Shown: in pieces, positions 36,353 through 44,936 of the stretch
How positions within the stretch are numbered: position 1 is the stretch's first letter
Layout: each line of letters starts with the position of its first letter
Source of the DNA: Thermomonas brevis
GTDB lineage: Bacteria > Pseudomonadota > Gammaproteobacteria > Xanthomonadales > Xanthomonadaceae
Direction: 5' to 3'
DNA: 64,000 nucleotides
Assembly (NCBI RefSeq): GCF_014395425.1
Contig: NZ_CP060711.1
Coordinates: forward strand, 248,001 to 312,000
The notes under the pieces: generated by a model
What the model was told of the DNA's origin: nothing
What the model saw: the letters and a program-made list of their open reading frames with translations, nothing else
Database searches by the model: none
Translations under genes and position numbers: made by a program

Positions 36353-37517
36353 AGTTGAGCAGCGGCTTCACCGTGCCCCACTCCTTGCAGCTCGGGCACT
36401 GCCAGTGGTGGCTGCGCGCGCCGAAGCCGCAGCGGGTGCAGCGGTAGCTGGGATTGCGCACCAGCAGCTGGTCGGTGATGTGCTTGAGGTCGTGCAGGGT
36501 GGCTTCGGCATCGGCCCGGTCGGCCAGGCTGAGGTCGATCAAGGCCGACTCGCCGCGCACCGAAGGCCGGTCCTTGAGCTGCTGCGCCAGGAACTGCCGG
36601 GCGGCGCTGACGCCGTCCTCGTTTTCGATCATGCGGGTCAGCGCCAGCACCGGCGAGATGCCGCGGTAATGCTCGCACATCTCGCTGAGGAAGGCGCGCG
36701 CGCCGGTGCGTTCGCCGACCTTCGCGTAGTTTTCCAGCAGGCCCGGCAGGATCACCGGCAGGTAGTCGGGGTCGTGCCGCGCGGCCCGCTCCAGCGCGCG
36801 GATCGCGCCCTGCGGGTTGCCGGCCTCGGCCTCGATGCGCCCTTCGGCGATGCCGGCCCGCACCGAGACGGGATCGGCGGCATAGGCGCGCACGATCGCC
36901 GCGCGCGCACCCTCGATGTCGTCGTTGGCGCGATGACGGTCCGCCAGTTCGCATTCGAACTGCGCGATCAGCTTGCCCATCGGCTCGCCCGATGCTTCCT
37001 CGTAGCGGACGGCATTGCTGATCGCCTTCTCCCAGTCGCGCTCGGACTGGTAGATGCCGATCAGGTGCCGCAGCGCCTGCGGCGCGCGCTGGTCGAGCTG
37101 GGCGAGGTCGTTGAACACGGTTTCGGCGCGGTCCAGCAGGCCGGCGCGCATGTAGTCCTCGCCCAGCGCGGACAGCGCCTGGATCTTCTGGGTATCGCTC
37201 AGGTCAGGTCGCTGCGCCAGCGCCTGGTGCAGCCGGATCGCGCGATCGACTTCGCCGCGGCGGCGGAACAGATGGCCCAGCGCCACCTGCGTCTCGAAGG
37301 TGTCCTTGTCCAGTTCGGCGATGTGCAGGAACAACTCGATGGCCTTGTCCGGCTGCTCGTTGAGCAGGTAGTTCAGGCCGCGGAAATAGGTGGTCGACAG
37401 CTTGCTGACCTGGTTGCCGCTGTGCTGCTCGCCGCCGCGCCGGCCGATCACCCAGCCCAGCAGCGCCGCCAGCGGCACGAAGATCACGAACCACACCCAC
37501 TGGTTGAGGAAGTCCAC
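36339..37517 (-). CDS. lapB: LPS assembly protein LapB (YciM)
   Basis: 392 residues. An N-terminal membrane anchor (about 5-24), around nine TPR units, and a C-terminal rubredoxin-like metal domain with two CxxC pairs (YRCTRCGFG and QCPSCKEWG). LapB adapts LpxC to FtsH and thereby controls LPS amount. The start is GTG at 37517, following AAGGA, two nt after lapA. In this organism it sits directly upstream of polysaccharide genes. Confidence 0.95.
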   Translation of the reverse strand: MDFLNQWVWFVIFVPLAALLGWVIGRRGGEQHSGNQVSKLSTTYFRGLNYLLNEQPDKAIELFLHIAELDKDTFETQVALGHLFRRRGEVDRAIRLHQALAQRPDLSDTQKIQALSALGEDYMRAGLLDRAETVFNDLAQLDQRAPQALRHLIGIYQSERDWEKAISNAVRYEEASGEPMGKLIAQFECELADRHRANDDIEGARAAIVRAYAADPVSVRAGIAEGRIEAEAGNPQGAIRALERAARHDPDYLPVILPGLLENYAKVGERTGARAFLSEMCEHYRGISPVLALTRMIENEDGVSAARQFLAQQLKDRPSVRGESALIDLSLADRADAEATLHDLKHITDQLLVRNPSYRCTRCGFGARSHHWQCPSCKEWGTVKPLLNYAVV

Positions 37518-37519
37518 AG

Positions 37520-37786
37520 TCAGTCCTTTGTCACGGCCCCGGAGGGGCGCATCGCCGCTTCGGCGCGGCGCAGGCGGCGGCGCAGCGGCGCCACGACGCT
37601 CACGGCGATCAGCAGGCCGCCGACCAGCACGCCCACTAGCAGCGCCACCAGCACGGCCAGCCCGAGGCTGGTATGCAGCGCGGCGAAACCGAGATCCAGC
37701 ACGACGGGCCGGGTATTGAGCGCGCCCACGATCCCCCCCAGCAGCAGGCAGGCGAAGGCGGCCAGAAGTCGGATCAGTCGAACCAC
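37520..37786 (-). CDS. lapA: LPS assembly protein LapA (DUF1049)
   Basis: 88 residues with two membrane helices (about 7-25 and 42-64) and a basic C-terminal cytoplasmic tail, as in LapA/YciS. The start is GTG (GTGGTTCGACTGATC). Paired with lapB, whose product it accompanies in the inner membrane. Confidence 0.9.
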   Translation of the reverse strand: MVRLIRLLAAFACLLLGGIVGALNTRPVVLDLGFAALHTSLGLAVLVALLVGVLVGGLLIAVSVVAPLRRRLRRAEAAMRPSGAVTKD

Positions 37787-37856
37787 GGGCTCAGGGGAAA
37801 CGGTTGCGAAGCGCCAAGCTTAACGGACTCGGATGCGCCCGTTCGCTTCGGCAGGC

Positions 37857-38159
37857 TTATTCCTGCGCCGGCAGCGGCACCACGCCGGTGACCCGCTCGC
37901 GCAATTCCTTGCCCGGCTTGAAATGCGGCACATGCTTGCCCGGCAGGGCCACGGCATCGCCGGTCTTGGGGTTGCGTCCGGTGCGCGGCGGACGGTAGTG
38001 CAACGAGAAGCTGCCGAAGCCGCGGATCTCGATCCGCTCGCCCGACGCCAGAGCCCCGCCCATCATCTGCAACAGCGTCTTCACCGCCATGTCGACGTCG
38101 TCGGCTTTCAGGTGCGGCTGGCGGCGCGCCAGCAGTTCGATGAGTTCGGACTTGGTCAT
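37857..38159 (-). CDS. ihfB: Integration host factor subunit beta
   Basis: 100 residues of the HU/IHF fold. [22 protein letters not shown] and [26 protein letters not shown] contain the DNA-intercalating beta arm with its Pro. Ends in a basic segment. IHF bends DNA at promoters and recombination sites. Between rpsA and lapA, the order found in many gammaproteobacteria. Confidence 0.97.
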   Translation of the reverse strand: MTKSELIELLARRQPHLKADDVDMAVKTLLQMMGGALASGERIEIRGFGSFSLHYRPPRTGRNPKTGDAVALPGKHVPHFKPGKELRERVTGVVPLPAQE

Positions 38160-38186
38160 GTCTGTCGTTGCGGGGTTCCAACGCGA

Positions 38187-38217
38187 CGGCGGCGACCCGG
38201 CCGAAGCCGGGCCGCCG
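38187..38217. other. GC-rich hairpin between rpsA and ihfB
   Basis: Inner stem CCCGGC-CGAA-GCCGGG extended by CGGCGG / CCGCCG with a small bulge. No U-tract follows on the minus strand, so it is an mRNA structure in the rpsA-ihfB gap rather than a clear terminator. Confidence 0.45.
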
Positions 38218-38237
38218 CGCGTCGGACACCGACTGGA

Positions 38238-39935
38238 TCAGTCGGCCTTGCTGTTCAGCTGCTCGCGCAGCAGCGCGCCCAGCTTGGTGGTGCCGCTGGC
38301 GGCATCGGCATTGGCCTTGTTGTACTCGGCCAGCGCTTCGGCGGTTTCGGCAGCGTCCTTGTCCTTGATCGACAGCTGCAGGCTGCGGCCCTTGCGGTCC
38401 ATGCCGACGAACTTGGCCTCGATCTCCTGGCCGATCTTCAGCACCTGGCTGGCGTCGTCCACGCGGTCGTGGCTGATGTCGCGGGCCATGACGTAGCCTT
38501 CCACGCCCTCGCCCAGGTCGATGGTCGCGCCCTTGGCGTCCACTTCCTTGACGGTGCCGGAGACCTTGCCGCCCTTCGGGTGCGCGGCCATGAACTGGCC
38601 CAGCGGGTCCTGTTCCATCTGCTTGACGCCCAGCGAAATGCGCTCGCGCTCCGGATCGACGGCCAGCACCACGGCTTCCAGCGTGTCGCCCTTCTTGTAG
38701 TTGCGGGCGATTTCCTCGCCGGTGGAGTTCCAGCTGATGTCGGACAGGTGGATCAGGCCGTCGATGCCGCCGTCCAGACCGATGAAGATGCCGAAGTCGG
38801 TGATCGACTTGATCTGGCCGGACACCTTGTCGCCCTTCTTGTGGATGGCGGCGAAGGTTTCCCACGGGTTGCTGGTGACCTGCTTGATGCCCAGCGAGAT
38901 GCGGCGACGCTCCTCGTCCACGTCCAGCACCATGACTTCCAGCTCGTCGCCGACCTGCACCACCTTGGCCGGGTTGACGTTCTTGTTGGTCCAGTCCATT
39001 TCGGAGACGTGCACCAGACCTTCCACGCCCGGCTCGATCTCGACGAACGCGCCGTAATCGGTGACGTTGGAGACCTTGCCGAACACGCGGCAGTTGGCCG
39101 GGTAGCGGCGGGCGATGTTGTCCCACGGATCCTCGCCCAGCTGCTTCAGGCCCAGCGAGACGCGGTTGCGCTCGCGGTCGTACTTCAGCACGCGGACGTC
39201 GAGCTCCTGGCCGACTTCAACGACTTCGGACGGATGGCGCACGCGCTTCCACGCCATGTCGGTGATGTGCAGCAGGCCGTCGATGCCGCCGAGGTCGACG
39301 AACGCGCCGTAGTCGGTCAGGTTCTTGACCACGCCCTTCAGCACGGCGCCCTCGACCAGCTTCTCGAGCAGCTGCTCGCGCTCTTCCGAATGCTCGGTCT
39401 CGACCACCGCGCGGCGGGAGACGACCACGTTGTTGCGCTTGCGGTCGAGCTTGATGAGCTTGAACTCCAGCTCCTTGCCTTCCAGGTACACCGGGTCGCG
39501 CACCGGGCGCACGTCGACCAGCGAGCCCGGCAGGAACGCGCGGACGTCCTTGATGTCGACGGTGAAACCGCCCTTCACCTTGCCGCTGATGCGGCCGACG
39601 ATGGTCTCGTTCTTCTCGAGGGCTTCCTCGAGTTCGTCCCACACCATCGCGCGCTTGGCCTTCTCGCGCGACAGCACGGTTTCGCCAAAGCCGTTTTCCA
39701 GCGAGTCGAGGGCGACCTTGACCTCGTCGCCGATGCCGACGTCGATCTCGCCGGCGTCGTTGCGGAACTGCTCGATCGGGACGATGCCCTCGGACTTCAG
39801 GCCGGCGTTGATGACCACGACGTCGTTGCGGACGTCGACCACGATGCCCTTGACGATGGCGCCGGGCTTGATCTTGGCCCAATTGGCCTGGCTGGCTTCA
39901 AACAGTTCGGCGAAGGATTCGGTTGCTGCGTTCAT
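38238..39935 (-). CDS. rpsA: 30S ribosomal protein S1
   Basis: 565 residues with six S1 RNA-binding repeats, recognisable by [48 protein letters not shown] and [14 protein letters not shown]. It recruits mRNA to the 30S subunit. Start at [15 protein letters not shown]. Its promoter or leader should lie in the 167-bp gap after cmk. Confidence 0.97.
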   Translation of the reverse strand: MNAATESFAELFEASQANWAKIKPGAIVKGIVVDVRNDVVVINAGLKSEGIVPIEQFRNDAGEIDVGIGDEVKVALDSLENGFGETVLSREKAKRAMVWDELEEALEKNETIVGRISGKVKGGFTVDIKDVRAFLPGSLVDVRPVRDPVYLEGKELEFKLIKLDRKRNNVVVSRRAVVETEHSEEREQLLEKLVEGAVLKGVVKNLTDYGAFVDLGGIDGLLHITDMAWKRVRHPSEVVEVGQELDVRVLKYDRERNRVSLGLKQLGEDPWDNIARRYPANCRVFGKVSNVTDYGAFVEIEPGVEGLVHVSEMDWTNKNVNPAKVVQVGDELEVMVLDVDEERRRISLGIKQVTSNPWETFAAIHKKGDKVSGQIKSITDFGIFIGLDGGIDGLIHLSDISWNSTGEEIARNYKKGDTLEAVVLAVDPERERISLGVKQMEQDPLGQFMAAHPKGGKVSGTVKEVDAKGATIDLGEGVEGYVMARDISHDRVDDASQVLKIGQEIEAKFVGMDRKGRSLQLSIKDKDAAETAEALAEYNKANADAASGTTKLGALLREQLNSKAD

Positions 39936-40043
39936 GAAAAATCTCAGGTGGATACACAGGCGGCCCACAGGAACGGGGCGGCCCACCTTGGGTTGGTTGG
40001 CGGTCGCGCAGGACGCGCTCGGCCATGTGTGGATGGATGAAGG

Positions 40044-40071
40044 AAAACCGCGGGCACGGGTGTGCCCACGG
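40044..40071 (-). terminator. Terminator/attenuator between cmk and rpsA
   Basis: A 10-bp stem CCGTGGGCAC / GTGCCCGCGG (one G-T pair) with ACCC loop, followed by TTTTCC on the minus strand. It lies 32 nt after cmk and 109 nt before rpsA. Confidence 0.65.
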
Positions 40072-40102
40072 AACGGTTCTGCGACGTGAAAACCGCGCCG
40101 GC

Positions 40103-40786
40103 TTACGGCGTGGGGCGGGACACGACGTCCAGCACCCGCGCGACCACCGCGTCGATGGGCAGGCCGGTGGTGTCGATGCGGACGGCGTCGTCGGCCGGCC
40201 GCAGCGGCGCCACCGCACGACTGGCATCGCGGGCGTCGCGGGCGAGGATCTCGCGCAGCAGACCGTCGATTGTGACCGAAACCCCTTTTTCTTTCAACTG
40301 CTTATAGCGTCTTTCCGCACGCTCCTCGGCGCTGGCGGTCAGGAACACCTTGTGGGCGGCGTCGGGGAAGATCACCGTGCCCATGTCGCGGCCGTCGGCC
40401 ACCAGCCCCGGCAGCTGCCGGAACGCGCGCTGGCGGTCCTTCAGCGCCGCCCGCACCTCGGGGATGGCGGCGATGGCCGAGGCCGCCGCGCCGGCGGTTT
40501 CGGTACGCAGTTCATCGGTGGCGTCGACGCCGTTCACGATCACCCGCGGCTCGCCGGCCGCGTCGTCGCGGAAGCCGATCTCGGTATCGAAGGTGCAGCG
40601 CACCAGCGCCGAGGCGTCGGACAGGTCGATGTCCGACCAGCTGGCGGCGATCCCGACCGCCCGGTACAGCGCGCCGGAATCGAGGTAATGCCAGCCCAGG
40701 TGGGCGGCGACGAGGCGGCTGATGGTGCCCTTGCCGGAACCGGAAGGGCCGTCGATGGTGAGCACGGGAGCGGAGGCGTCGGTCAT
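40103..40786 (-). CDS. cmk: Cytidylate kinase
   Basis: 227 residues, phosphorylating CMP and dCMP. The P-loop GPSGSGKGT is at 13-21; [15 protein letters not shown] and [14 protein letters not shown] match the nucleotide-binding and lid parts. The ATG at 40786 gives the standard N-terminus; longer in-frame versions cross the rpmJ promoter. Upstream of rpsA, the near-universal gammaproteobacterial order. Confidence 0.96.
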   Translation of the reverse strand: MTDASAPVLTIDGPSGSGKGTISRLVAAHLGWHYLDSGALYRAVGIAASWSDIDLSDASALVRCTFDTEIGFRDDAAGEPRVIVNGVDATDELRTETAGAAASAIAAIPEVRAALKDRQRAFRQLPGLVADGRDMGTVIFPDAAHKVFLTASAEERAERRYKQLKEKGVSVTIDGLLREILARDARDASRAVAPLRPADDAVRIDTTGLPIDAVVARVLDVVSRPTP

Positions 40787-40848
40787 GCCGCCAGTATCGC
40801 CGATCGGGAGACCGGTCCGCCCGCCCGCGAACTTTCCGCCCCAACCCG

Positions 40849-40878
40849 TTGATCCCGCAGCCAAATACCCGCTAGAAT
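40849..40878 (+). promoter_or_regulatory. rpmJ promoter
   Basis: TTGATC (40849-40854) and TAGAAT (40873-40878) separated by 18 nt, about 57 nt upstream of the rpmJ ATG and divergent from cmk. Confidence 0.7.
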
Positions 40879-40934
40879 GCGCGGCTGCGCGTTTCAACCC
40901 ATCCATTCCATTCCGTTTTTGCCGAGGTTTCATC

Positions 40935-41060
40935 ATGAAGGTCCTGTCCTCCCTGAAGTCGGCGAAGGCCCGTCACCGCGACTGCAAGGTGGTTCGCCGT
41001 CGTGGCAAGGTCTTCGTGATCTGCAAGTCGAACCCGCGTTTCAAGGCGCGCCAGCGCTGA
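40935..41060 (+). CDS. rpmJ: 50S ribosomal protein L36, zinc-independent (C-minus) form
   Basis: 41 residues, [20 protein letters not shown] onward. Only Cys17 and Cys30 are present; the full Cys3-His ribbon of standard L36 is incomplete, so it should not bind zinc in the usual way. In Enterobacteria this form (YkgO) replaces the zinc form under zinc starvation; in Xanthomonas relatives it appears to be the main L36. Too short to be certain of function beyond this strong similarity. A partial duplication of its 3' end follows. Confidence 0.92.
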   Translation: MKVLSSLKSAKARHRDCKVVRRRGKVFVICKSNPRFKARQR

Positions 41061-41096
41061 GAAACAATGGCGCGCGCCAAGGCGCGTCAGCGCTGA
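41043..41096 (+). repeat. Tandem copy of the rpmJ 3' end
   Basis: AAGGCGCGCCAGCGCTGA (41043-41060, the last codons and stop of rpmJ) recurs as AAGGCGCGTCAGCGCTGA at 41079-41096 with one change, and part of it again as GGCGCGCCAGCGC at 41103-41115. A small local duplication. Confidence 0.75.
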
Positions 41097-41141
41097 TCCA
41101 GCCGGCGCGCCAGCGCCGCCGCACGGATTGCGCACCCGCCG

Positions 41142-41165
41142 AAGGCCGCCGCAAGGCGGCCTTTT
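41142..41165 (+). terminator. Rho-independent terminator after rpmJ
   Basis: A perfect 9-bp stem AAGGCCGCC / GGCGGCCTT with GCAA tetraloop and TTTT tail at 41162-41165, 82 nt after the rpmJ stop. Confidence 0.8.
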
Positions 41166-41245
41166 GCGTACCGGAGCCGGCATCGCGGCGCGTTCACGAT
41201 TCCGGCATAGAATCCGCGGACACCTTTTCCGCACGGGAGCGCCTC

Positions 41246-41602
41246 ATGAACCGCCTGTCCCGCAATACCGCGTTCCGGATCGGCCTGACCGCCGTCCTCG
41301 TCGCCGCATCCGGCCTCGCCATCGCCGGCGACGCCCAAGGCGACACCCTGCTGATCGAGCGCGTGCAGGAAAAGCCCGCCAATCTCCCCGTCCGCGGCAT
41401 GACCATGGCGCAGGTCGAGGCCCGCTACGGCGCGCCGAGCGAACGCCTGGACCCGCGCGGCGGGCAAAAGCAGGCGTGGCCGACGATCAACCGCTGGGCG
41501 TATCCGGCATTCACCGTGTATTTCGAGCGCAGCAAGGTCATCGACGTGGTGGTGAACAAGGCCGACCCGGACGAGATCGGCCCCAAGCCCGCCGCGCGCT
41601 GA
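41246..41602 (+). CDS. Small exported protein of unknown function
   Basis: 118 residues. The N-terminus is a signal peptide (LTAVLVAASGLAIA, predicted cleavage near residue 27). The mature part has RGMTMAQVEARYGAPSERL followed by an aromatic strand (WAYPAFTVYFERSKVIDVVV), which resembles the helix-then-strands plan of BamE/SmpA-like domains; this is inference from pattern only. No enzyme motif is visible. I believe close relatives occur across Lysobacterales. It is followed after 55 nt by aguA. Confidence 0.75.
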   Translation: MNRLSRNTAFRIGLTAVLVAASGLAIAGDAQGDTLLIERVQEKPANLPVRGMTMAQVEARYGAPSERLDPRGGQKQAWPTINRWAYPAFTVYFERSKVIDVVVNKADPDEIGPKPAAR

Positions 41603-41657
41603 CGCCTTCCCCGCAACGCCCCGCGCCCGCCGGCGCGGGACTCCGCAGCAGAACCGA

Positions 41658-42689
41658 ATGACCGATTCTTCCGTGCGCTTCCCCGCCGAGTGGGAACCCC
41701 AGGCGGCGATCCTGATCGCGTGGCCGCATGCCGGCACAGACTGGGCCGAACGGCTGGCCGACGTCGAAACCACCTACGTCGCGCTGGTGCAGGCCATCGC
41801 CCGCTTCCAGCGCGTCGTGATCTGCGTGGCCGACGCCGGCCTGCAGGCCCACGCCGATGCGCTGCTGCAAGCCAACCGGGTGGACATGGCGCGCGTGCGC
41901 TTCGCCGTCGTCGCCTACGACGACACCTGGCTGCGCGACAGCGGTCCGATTTCATTGCGCGACGGCGACGGCTTCCGCCTGCTCGATTTCCGCTTCACCG
42001 CCTGGGGCGGCAAGTTCGAAGCCGGCCGCGACGACCTGCTGGTGGAAACGCTGGCCGCGCAGGGCGTGTTCGGCGATGCCGCGCGCCAGCGCATCGACTT
42101 CGCGCTGGAAGGCGGCGGCATCGAGACCGACGGCGCCGGCACCCTGCTGACCACCTGGCACTGCCTGCACGAGCGCCATCCCGACGCCAGCCGCGAGGAA
42201 CTGACCGCGAAGCTGTCGGACTGGCTGTGCCAGGACCGCGTGCTGTGGCTCGACCACGGCGCGCTGGAAGGCGACGACACCGACGCCCACATCGACACCC
42301 TCGCCCGCTTCGCGCCGGATGACGCCATCGTGTTCCAGGCCTGCGACGACGAGGCGGATTCGCACCATGCCGACCTCAAGGCGATGGCCGACGAGATCGC
42401 CGCGCTGCGCACCAGGGACGGCAAACCCTACCGCCTGTTCCCGCTGCCGTGGGCCCAGCCCATCGTGGACGAAGGTCGCCGTCTGGCCGCCAGCTACGCC
42501 AACTTCCTGATCGTCAACGGCGCGGTGCTGATGCCGGCCTACGGCGACGCGGCCGACGATGCCGCCGCCGCGGTGCTGGCGCAGGCGTTCCCGGACCGCG
42601 AGATCGTGCAGGTGCCCTGCCGTCCGCTGATCTGGCAGAACGGCAGCCTGCACTGCATCACCATGCAATTGCCACGAGGGCTGGTCTGA
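41658..42689 (+). CDS. aguA: Agmatine deiminase
   Basis: 343 residues of the peptidyl-arginine-deiminase-like fold. It converts agmatine to N-carbamoylputrescine and ammonia. PAEWEPQAAILIAWPH begins the domain; DDTWLRDSGPISL and ALEGGGIETDG carry substrate residues. Catalytic Cys333 is in GSLHCITMQ, and HIDTLARF gives the His site. Followed by aguB for the next step. Confidence 0.95.
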   Translation: MTDSSVRFPAEWEPQAAILIAWPHAGTDWAERLADVETTYVALVQAIARFQRVVICVADAGLQAHADALLQANRVDMARVRFAVVAYDDTWLRDSGPISLRDGDGFRLLDFRFTAWGGKFEAGRDDLLVETLAAQGVFGDAARQRIDFALEGGGIETDGAGTLLTTWHCLHERHPDASREELTAKLSDWLCQDRVLWLDHGALEGDDTDAHIDTLARFAPDDAIVFQACDDEADSHHADLKAMADEIAALRTRDGKPYRLFPLPWAQPIVDEGRRLAASYANFLIVNGAVLMPAYGDAADDAAAAVLAQAFPDREIVQVPCRPLIWQNGSLHCITMQLPRGLV

Positions 42690-42699
42690 AAAGCCTTTT

Positions 42700-42780
42700 T
42701 TGACGCGGATCGATGCGGGTTCAAGAGCGGATCAATCAAGAACGCCTTATCCGCGTTCATCCGCTCTGATCTGCGTCCAA
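42700..42780. repeat. Imperfect nested palindrome between aguA and aguB
   Basis: Outer arms TTGACGCGGATC (42700-42711) and GATCTGCGTCCAA (42768-42780) pair with two mismatches. An inner perfect pair AGAGCGGAT (42724-42732) / ATCCGCTCT (42759-42767) lies inside. The motif ATCCGCGTTCATCCGC is also a short direct repeat. It looks like a dispersed intergenic element rather than a terminator. Confidence 0.6.
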
Positions 42781-42822
42781 ATGCTTTCCGGTCCGTCACC
42801 ACACCCGACATACAATCACGGC

Positions 42823-43707
42823 ATGAAGACCAAGACCCTACCCGTCGCGTTGGTGCAGGAGCGCAACCAAGGCGACGCCGAAGCCAATCTCGCCGTCATC
42901 GAAACCCGCGTGGCCGAGGCCGCAAAGTCGGGTGCCAGGCTCGTCCTGTTGCAGGAACTGCACAACGGCCCGTACTTCTGCCAGCACGAATCGGTCTGCG
43001 AATTCGATCTGGCCGAACCCATCCCCGGCCCGTCCACCGAACGCCTCGGCGCGCTGGCGAAACGGCACGACGTCGTGCTGGTCAGCTCTCTGTTCGAGAA
43101 GCGCGCCACCGGCCTGTACCACAACACCGCAGTGGTCTACGAAACCGACGGCAGCATCGCCGGCAGGTACCGCAAGATGCACATCCCGGACGATCCGGGC
43201 TTCTACGAAAAGTTCTACTTCACCCCCGGCGACCTCGGCTTCACCCCCATCGACACCAGCGTCGGCCGGCTCGGCGTGCTGGTGTGCTGGGACCAGTGGT
43301 ATCCCGAGGCCGCGCGGCTGATGGCGCTGGCCGGCGCGGAGCTGCTGCTGTACCCCACCGCGATCGGCTGGGACCCGGACGATGCGCAGGACGAGAAGAA
43401 TCGCCAGCGCGACGCCTGGGTGCTCTCGCATCGCGGCCACGCGGTCGCCAACGGGCTGCCGGTGCTGTCGTGCAACCGCGTCGGCCACGAGGCCTCGCCG
43501 CTCGGCGCCTCCGGCATCCAGTTCTGGGGCAACAGCCACGTGCTCGGGCCGCAGGGCGAGTTCGTCGCCGAAGCCTGCCTTGATCCGACGCTCCTGCTGG
43601 CCGAAGTGGACATGCAGCGCAGCGAACACGTGCGCCGCATCTGGCCGTTCCTGCGCGATCGCCGCATCGACGCCTACGGCGACCTGACGAAGCGCTACCG
43701 TGACTGA
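42823..43707 (+). CDS. aguB: N-carbamoylputrescine amidase
   Basis: 294 residues, nitrilase superfamily, giving putrescine, CO2 and ammonia. The catalytic Glu45 (LLQELHNG), Lys118 (YRKMHIPDD) and Cys155 (GVLVCWDQWYPE) are all present. Putrescine feeds polyamine synthesis. Its end overlaps the next gene by 8 nt. Confidence 0.95.
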   Translation: MKTKTLPVALVQERNQGDAEANLAVIETRVAEAAKSGARLVLLQELHNGPYFCQHESVCEFDLAEPIPGPSTERLGALAKRHDVVLVSSLFEKRATGLYHNTAVVYETDGSIAGRYRKMHIPDDPGFYEKFYFTPGDLGFTPIDTSVGRLGVLVCWDQWYPEAARLMALAGAELLLYPTAIGWDPDDAQDEKNRQRDAWVLSHRGHAVANGLPVLSCNRVGHEASPLGASGIQFWGNSHVLGPQGEFVAEACLDPTLLLAEVDMQRSEHVRRIWPFLRDRRIDAYGDLTKRYRD

Positions 43708-44929
43708 TCCCACCCTGCCGGCGGATGCGCCGTTGAATGGCGGCGGCTACGCCGGCCAGCCCGTCGTCGAAGTCGAACGCGACGGCGTCCACTACACCCT
43801 GCTCGGCACCGCGCACGTGTCGAAGGCCAGCATCGAGGCGGTCAACGCCGCCATCGACAGCGGCCGCTTCGACGCGGTGGCTGTGGAGTTGGACGAGCAG
43901 CGCCACAAGGCGCTGACCAACCCGGACGCGCTGGCGCAGCTCGACCTGGTCAAGGTGATCCGCGAGCGCAAGGTCGCGCCGTTCGCCGCCAACCTCGCGC
44001 TGGCCGCCTACCAGCGCCGGCTGGCCGAACAGCTCGGCATCGAACCGGGCGCCGAGCTGAAGGCCGCCGCCACCGAGGCGACGGCACGCGGGCTGTCGAT
44101 GCAGCTGATCGACCGCGACGTCGGCATCACCTTCCGCCGCATCCTGCAGGGCCTGAGCTGGTGGGATCGGGCGAAGCTGATCGGCAGCGTTGCCGGCGGC
44201 CTGTTCGCCAGCGAGGACGTCTCCGAGGACGACATCGAGCGGCTGAAGGAAGGCGACATGCTGGAATCCAGCTTCGGCGAATTCGCGCGCGAAACGCCTT
44301 CGCTGTACGCCAGCCTGATCGACGAGCGCGACCGGTACATGGCGGCGAAGCTGCGCGAGCGCAGCGACGGCGCCAAGCGCGTTCTCGCCGTGGTCGGCGC
44401 CGGCCACCTCAAGGGCATGGCGAAGTACCTTGCCGAGGAAACCCGCGCGCCGGAAACGCTGACCGCCGAACTCGCGCACGTCGAATCGAAGCGCAACATC
44501 CCGTGGATCACGCTGACGCTGATGCTGCTGATCTGCGGCGGCATCGCCTGGGGCTATTTCCACGGCGGCCGCGAACTGGGCCGCGACCTGCTGCTGCAAT
44601 GGTTCGCCTGGACCGGCGGGCTGGCGGCGCTGGGCGCGCTGCTGGCGCGCGGGCACGTGCTGAGCATCCTGGCAGCCGCCATCGCCGCACCGCTCAAGCC
44701 GTTCCGCCCCGGCCTGCCGCCGGGCATGTTCAGCGCGCTGGTGGAGGTGCACCTGCGCAAGCCGGCCTATCCGGACTTCCTCGCCCTGCGCGACGACGCG
44801 CAGACGCTGGGCGGCTGGTACCGCAACCGCGTCTGCCGGGTGGTGCTGGTGTTCCTGCTCACCAACCTCGGCAGCATGATCGGCGTGTGGATCTCCGGCG
44901 CGAGCATCCTCGGCCGGCTGATGCACTGA
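43700..44929 (+). CDS. TraB/PrgY family membrane protein
   Basis: 409 residues, GTG start overlapping the aguB stop by 8 nt. The TraB domain has TLLGTAHVSKAS (from 33), VAVELDEQRHKAL and the VVGAGHLKGMAKYL end motif, with conserved His and Glu suggestive of a Tiki-like metalloprotease fold. Three or four membrane helices form the C-terminal third. TraB/PrgY was first known from enterococcal pheromone shutdown, but chromosomal copies have no established role. The link to agmatine breakdown is only positional. Confidence 0.85.
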   Translation: MTDPTLPADAPLNGGGYAGQPVVEVERDGVHYTLLGTAHVSKASIEAVNAAIDSGRFDAVAVELDEQRHKALTNPDALAQLDLVKVIRERKVAPFAANLALAAYQRRLAEQLGIEPGAELKAAATEATARGLSMQLIDRDVGITFRRILQGLSWWDRAKLIGSVAGGLFASEDVSEDDIERLKEGDMLESSFGEFARETPSLYASLIDERDRYMAAKLRERSDGAKRVLAVVGAGHLKGMAKYLAEETRAPETLTAELAHVESKRNIPWITLTLMLLICGGIAWGYFHGGRELGRDLLLQWFAWTGGLAALGALLARGHVLSILAAAIAAPLKPFRPGLPPGMFSALVEVHLRKPAYPDFLALRDDAQTLGGWYRNRVCRVVLVFLLTNLGSMIGVWISGASILGRLMH

Positions 44930-44936
44930 GCCGGGG

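Noticed and set aside
37833..40040. 735-residue plus-strand ORF opposite rpsA
   Set aside because: Antisense shadow; rpsA is clear with six S1 repeats.
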